Source: Limnohabitans sp. (lineage in GTDB: Bacteria; Pseudomonadota; Gammaproteobacteria; Burkholderiales; Burkholderiaceae_C). Taken from it: DNA of 16,599 bases. The position numbers and the translations under genes were made by a program. Under the pieces are notes generated by a model that worked only from the letters and a program-made list of their open reading frames with translations, did not search any database and was not told where the DNA came from. Positions within the stretch are counted from its first letter, which is position 1, and each line of letters starts with the position of its first letter. The DNA lies in assembly GCA_023260735.1 (NCBI GenBank), contig JALQUL010000161.1:1-16599 (forward strand), read 5' to 3'. Positions 12,987-16,599 of this stretch are shown here, piece by piece.

Positions 12987-15380
12987 TTAATTTATTTTCA
13001 TAATTTCTACTGAGTCCAATTCAAACGGTATAACGGATTTGGCTTTTTTAAAGTAATCTTTCAAATGTCGATTGACTGGAATGATTGAAATAGTGAAAAT
13101 TGGTAAATCTTGTCGATTTTCAAACTCAAAAATATTTTTTTCTTTTAAATCTTTTAGTTCAATAATTTTTTTGCTTTTACCATATGTAACAAGAACATCA
13201 AAATCTACGTCATGATTAATTGATGTAGTATGAAGAATAAATTGAAATTTTTGAGGTAGATTGTGATTAAAAACTAAAACCACATTTTCTTTGAAATGTA
13301 CATTACTTGATTGAACTTTTTGATTACCAAGAGATAAATGTTTTGCAGTTTTGTATTCACACAAAGGTTGAAAATTCTGACTTTCAATAACTTGAGGGTT
13401 CATGAAGTCGGTCGCTATACCTTGGGTATATTGAATTGGGGTATACCGATCAAATAAACCAGTGATTTTTTTAATAACAGGCAGGGTTGATGTATTTTTA
13501 AAATCAACTTTGATGTTCGACTCCTGCATAGGCCTTGGAATTTTTTTATTATCTAAAAAGTAATTAATTTTAGATAAGTGTTGTTGTGCTCTTAAATAAA
13601 GAGAGGGATCTGAAATTTCAGGAAACGATATAAAAAGGGTATATCCTTTATTATGCTTAGTCGTAGCAAGACTTTGACCATTGGAATATTGATTAAAATA
13701 ATTTTGTGTTTCTTGAATAGCCCATTTACCCGCGTCACAATATCCAGATGTCTCAATTGTGATACCTTTAAAGCCCATAGATCTAATAATATCTAGTTGC
13801 TCATTCATTGGTAATAGAGCTAAATGGCTATAAAACCAGTCACCCTCTCTCCAACGCATTCCTCCAAAACTCAACTTGAGATGAGTTGTATGTATAAAGG
13901 CGAGAGAATGAGCGAAAACATCCATTGAGTATTTTTTTTCATCACCAGGATATTCTTGATAAGGAAATTGAAAAATCGCCGAACCAGTGGGCAACTGTTT
14001 TTCTATAGATTGAAAAAACTCCCTATCATGCTGATATTGAGAACCTTGTGGTGCAAGAAATTTAGAAAAAATGGGTGATTGATCTAAAACAATAAAAACT
14101 ACAGTGGCTAAAACAATGAGATACCGGTAAATTTGATGTTGAACTTTGGCAAAGATAAGATCAAAAAGAATGGTTAAACTAATAATAGCAAAACAGGCAA
14201 TATAAATGCTAACTCGGTTCCATCCCCTTGCCGTAGAACTAATTAATAATGAGTACAGACTTACCAATCCACCCATTGATGCAAATAATGTAAAAAATAA
14301 AATAAATAAACCAGATATTAAAATTCGTGGATCTGATAATAAAGTTGAGTTACTTTTATTTCTATTAAGTACATTAGATAATAAATTACTAATACTAATA
14401 ATTAAACCAATACAAGTTAATATTCCTAAGCTAGCAGTTGCATTTTCGTTTGCATAAGCACTTTGTAAATAAAAGAAATCACTTAATTCTCTAAATTTAG
14501 CAAGAACATGATATCCGGCTGGTATAAACAATTGGCTAATTTTAAAAGCATAAAGCTCAGACTCCATTGGAAGACGGTTTAAATTTTCGTAGTTATATCC
14601 ATTTTTATAAACAAAATATAATGTTGGGATAAGATTAATAATAACACTACTAATTATGCAAGTGAAAGATGCTCCAATTAATAATATGGATTGAATTAAA
14701 TTTTTATTCTTAAAATAAATAATAAAAAAGCAAAAAATAAAACCAAATAAAGCAAATAAAGTATAATATCCACCAAAAAATGGTAGTAAAAATAAATATA
14801 AAGTATATTTTAAATTATTTTTAATAAATATACCTTTAGTAAAGTCATAGTTAATTATTTTATAATAAATAAAAATATATGCTGGTGCGACAAAATACCA
14901 AGTAAAAAATATATGACTTAATCTTAAAAAGTGATAGGCAATTAAAGCATAACAAACGCTACCAATAAAGGCTGAAAGTTGGCTAATTTTTAAAGCTCTT
15001 AATAATAAATAGGTAGTTATAAAAATAACAATAAAACCTAAAATGAAATAACTATTAACAGCAAATATTAAAGATCCAGTTAAGTGTGCAATAGTATTAA
15101 TTATTAAATAATTTAAAAAATCTGATTGTGGAGTTTCAGTAAAGTCAGATATCCAAGGAAAACCCATTCTCTCATTGGTATTCATCCATACACCTTCAAA
15201 CGCTCTTTGAAGATTGATTAAAAATGCAACTCCATCACCATAATAAATCCCAGGTACATTGGTACTGAGATGATAAAAATCTTTACCAAAAATTAAAATG
15301 GATGATAACAATCCAATAAATATACTTCCAAATATTAAAAAATATTTATCGATTTTTAATAAATTTTTTATTGAATTCAT
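12987..15380 (-). CDS. Large polytopic membrane protein, GT-C/YfhO-like, surface glycan type
   Basis: 797 residues. The N-terminal ~435 residues are strongly hydrophobic, with about ten to twelve predicted membrane helices; the remainder is mostly soluble and probably extracytoplasmic. Landmarks are a first external loop with IYYGDG (45-50) and FTETPQSDF (80-88), whose acidic residues recall GT-C type loops, MESELYAFKISQLFIPAG (272-289), ASLG (316-319), ARGWNRVSIYIA (384-395) and DQSP (433-436), then a QLPTGSAIFQFPYQEYP block (462-478) and GFKGITIETSGYC. I recognise this as an uncharacterised type common in polysaccharide loci, but no activity can be assigned; a lipid-linked sugar transferase is possible. 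ATG at 15380 is three bases after the upstream paralogue's stop. G+C is very low upstream of about 14.25 kb and near 40% in the 3' third of the gene. Confidence 0.75.
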   Translation of the reverse strand: MNSIKNLLKIDKYFLIFGSIFIGLLSSILIFGKDFYHLSTNVPGIYYGDGVAFLINLQRAFEGVWMNTNERMGFPWISDFTETPQSDFLNYLIINTIAHLTGSLIFAVNSYFILGFIVIFITTYLLLRALKISQLSAFIGSVCYALIAYHFLRLSHIFFTWYFVAPAYIFIYYKIINYDFTKGIFIKNNLKYTLYLFLLPFFGGYYTLFALFGFIFCFFIIYFKNKNLIQSILLIGASFTCIISSVIINLIPTLYFVYKNGYNYENLNRLPMESELYAFKISQLFIPAGYHVLAKFRELSDFFYLQSAYANENATASLGILTCIGLIISISNLLSNVLNRNKSNSTLLSDPRILISGLFILFFTLFASMGGLVSLYSLLISSTARGWNRVSIYIACFAIISLTILFDLIFAKVQHQIYRYLIVLATVVFIVLDQSPIFSKFLAPQGSQYQHDREFFQSIEKQLPTGSAIFQFPYQEYPGDEKKYSMDVFAHSLAFIHTTHLKLSFGGMRWREGDWFYSHLALLPMNEQLDIIRSMGFKGITIETSGYCDAGKWAIQETQNYFNQYSNGQSLATTKHNKGYTLFISFPEISDPSLYLRAQQHLSKINYFLDNKKIPRPMQESNIKVDFKNTSTLPVIKKITGLFDRYTPIQYTQGIATDFMNPQVIESQNFQPLCEYKTAKHLSLGNQKVQSSNVHFKENVVLVFNHNLPQKFQFILHTTSINHDVDFDVLVTYGKSKKIIELKDLKEKNIFEFENRQDLPIFTISIIPVNRHLKDYFKKAKSVIPFELDSVEIMKIN

Positions 15381-15383
15381 ATA

Positions 15384-16599
15384 TTATGGATAACAGAGCA
15401 AAGATGGAGTATTAATTTTATAAGTTAAATATTGCTTTAACTCAGTTGAAGAATTATTTTTAAATTCATTAAATTGATATAAATTAAAATTATCTGTTTC
15501 AATAATTTTCGGTAAATTAATATTTAATTTTTTAAAATTACAATAATTATTTTTATCAATGATCAAATATTGAATAGATTGTTGATTTGCAAAATTAATT
15601 TGTTCACTAAAACTTAAATGAGACAATGTAATTAAAATATTTTCATTTATGTTTTGTAAATTATGAATAGAAGTTTGGAGTCTATTTTGAATAAAAAGAT
15701 TTTTTCTTGCCAAATCTTTATTGGTAGATAAGTTGTTAATTGGCAAAACTAATATATTCAAATTTTTCTTTTTATTTATATTTGAAGTGTTTATATGATT
15801 AATAATCTGATTTATATCAGAACTTTCTTTAGTTAGTTGTTGTTTCTCAGTTCGAGAATGTCTTGGTGATTGATCATAAAAACCAAATAAAAAAGTAGTA
15901 ATTAATAAAATAATAAAATATTTATATTTTAAATTTTTTACTAAATGATTAAATATCTCAACTAATACGATAAAACAAATAAAATTAATAAAAACACTAG
16001 CTCTGAACCATTCAAGTGTAAAAGCTGGATTTTGATACGATATAAATGCTGACAAAGAACCAGTAGTTGTCAAAGTTAAAATAAAAATAATGAGCGCAAA
16101 AGATTTTTGTATGATTAAATCTAAGGAGTTTTCATTTAAATTTTTATTAAATGAATAATGTATAGATTTTAGTAAGATATACAGTAAAATAAAAGATGAT
16201 AAAAAACCAAGAGAAGCTACATTATTATCATTATTTAAAATATAGTCTTGTTGATAAGTATTGCTAATATCAGCTAATAATTTTATATGATGATTAATAT
16301 TTGGTAAAAACAATTGAGTAATTTTAAATTGATAAGCTTCAATTTCACTAAAACTCAATCCATTATTTTGATCGAAATAAAAAAAATATAAATTAAATTG
16401 ATAGGTAATATATATTTGTGTTAAAAAAATTAAAGGTAATACAGCTAATAATCTAGGAATAGATTTTTTTTGGATAAATTTTAAAATAACAATAGTTGAT
16501 AAAAGTAAAAACCATCCTAATAAAGCAAATTGTAAATTAATAAATGAATTAAAAAAGCAATAAATATATAAAATATAATAGTATTTATTACCTTTCGGT
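15384..16599 (-). CDS. Paralogous polytopic membrane protein, N terminus beyond the window
   Basis: The frame is open to the window end, giving 404 residues of the C-terminal part; a TTG near 16358 is only an internal codon. It is paralogous to the 797-residue neighbour: EIEAYQFKITQLFLPN matches ESELYAFKISQLFIPA, NNVASLGFLSS matches NATASLGILTC, EWFRASVFIN matches GWNRVSIYIA, and FYDQSP matches VLDQSP. Several membrane helices lie before that last motif. After it only about 155 residues remain, against about 360 in the neighbour, so this paralogue lacks the long C-terminal soluble region. G+C is extremely low (hand count 10/60 at 15421-15480) and residues are skewed to Asn, Ile, Lys, Leu and Phe. 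The stop is three bases before the next ATG, so the pair is one transcript. Function unknown. Confidence 0.78.
   Translation of the reverse strand, partial: PKGNKYYYILYIYCFFNSFINLQFALLGWFLLLSTIVILKFIQKKSIPRLLAVLPLIFLTQIYITYQFNLYFFYFDQNNGLSFSEIEAYQFKITQLFLPNINHHIKLLADISNTYQQDYILNNDNNVASLGFLSSFILLYILLKSIHYSFNKNLNENSLDLIIQKSFALIIFILTLTTTGSLSAFISYQNPAFTLEWFRASVFINFICFIVLVEIFNHLVKNLKYKYFIILLITTFLFGFYDQSPRHSRTEKQQLTKESSDINQIINHINTSNINKKKNLNILVLPINNLSTNKDLARKNLFIQNRLQTSIHNLQNINENILITLSHLSFSEQINFANQQSIQYLIIDKNNYCNFKKLNINLPKIIETDNFNLYQFNEFKNNSSTELKQYLTYKINTPSLLCYP

Noticed and set aside
14206..14457. 83-codon plus-strand frame inside the membrane gene
   Set aside because: Antisense to a convincing membrane-protein frame; in such AT-rich DNA its residues (Asn, Lys, Ile) reflect composition only.

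Overview
The window looks like a moderately AT-rich betaproteobacterium of the order Burkholderiales, probably Polynucleobacter-like. The evidence is gene order and protein style, not a marker gene. purE, purK and a two-domain Sua5/TsaC gene run in that order on one strand, as is usual in Burkholderiales, and most proteins (YchJ, YaeR-type VOC, a CnoX/YbbN-like thioredoxin, YiaA) are typical of proteobacteria. Assignment below order level is a guess. There are no rRNA or tRNA genes, CRISPR arrays, transposases or phage genes.

Layout. (a) 1-647, plus strand: the 3' end of an AtuA-like (DUF1446) gene, cut by the window edge, whose first ~150 bases are much richer in G+C than the rest. (b) 660-3034, minus strand: a small YiaA-type membrane protein, then a compact set transcribed cnoX-like thioredoxin > VOC protein > YchJ-like protein. 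(c) 3034-3334: a divergent gene-free spacer with a very strong Shine-Dalgarno sequence in front of mini-ORFs. (d) 3334-6109, plus strand: purE-purK (4-base overlap) and tsaC/sua5. (e) 6143-7725, plus strand: two tandem, overlapping genes for secreted substrate-binding-like proteins about 53% identical to each other, closed by a bidirectional terminator. (f) 7812-11464, minus strand: a tightly coupled four-gene nucleotide-sugar cassette, glucose-1-phosphate cytidylyltransferase > CDP-glucose 4,6-dehydratase > RmlC-type epimerase > C-methyltransferase. (g) 11535-12422, minus strand: purC. (h) 12423-12986: a gene-free spacer with a 16-base palindrome. (i) 12987-16599, minus strand: two tandem paralogous polytopic membrane proteins of very low G+C, the upstream one cut by the window end.

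How the genes fit together. PurE, PurK and PurC catalyse successive steps of de novo purine synthesis (AIR > N5-CAIR > CAIR > SAICAR). purC is on the opposite strand and about 6.4 kb from purK, with the substrate-binding pair and the sugar cassette in between, which suggests rearrangement at this locus. The sugar cassette should convert glucose-1-phosphate to a CDP-4-keto-6-deoxyhexose, epimerise it and add a methyl branch, giving a CDP-linked C-methyl-6-deoxy sugar for a surface glycan. No final ketoreductase, RfbH deoxygenase or glycosyltransferase of ordinary type is seen. The AT-rich membrane proteins beyond purC resemble the large GT-C/YfhO-like proteins found in surface polysaccharide loci and may belong to the same glycan region.

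The most interesting points are the predicted branched CDP-sugar cassette with an atypical epimerase active site, the AT-rich paralogous membrane pair with an internal composition step, the permease-less tandem binding proteins, and the strong ribosome binding site with mini-ORFs ahead of purE. I did not find a clearly new defence or mobile system.
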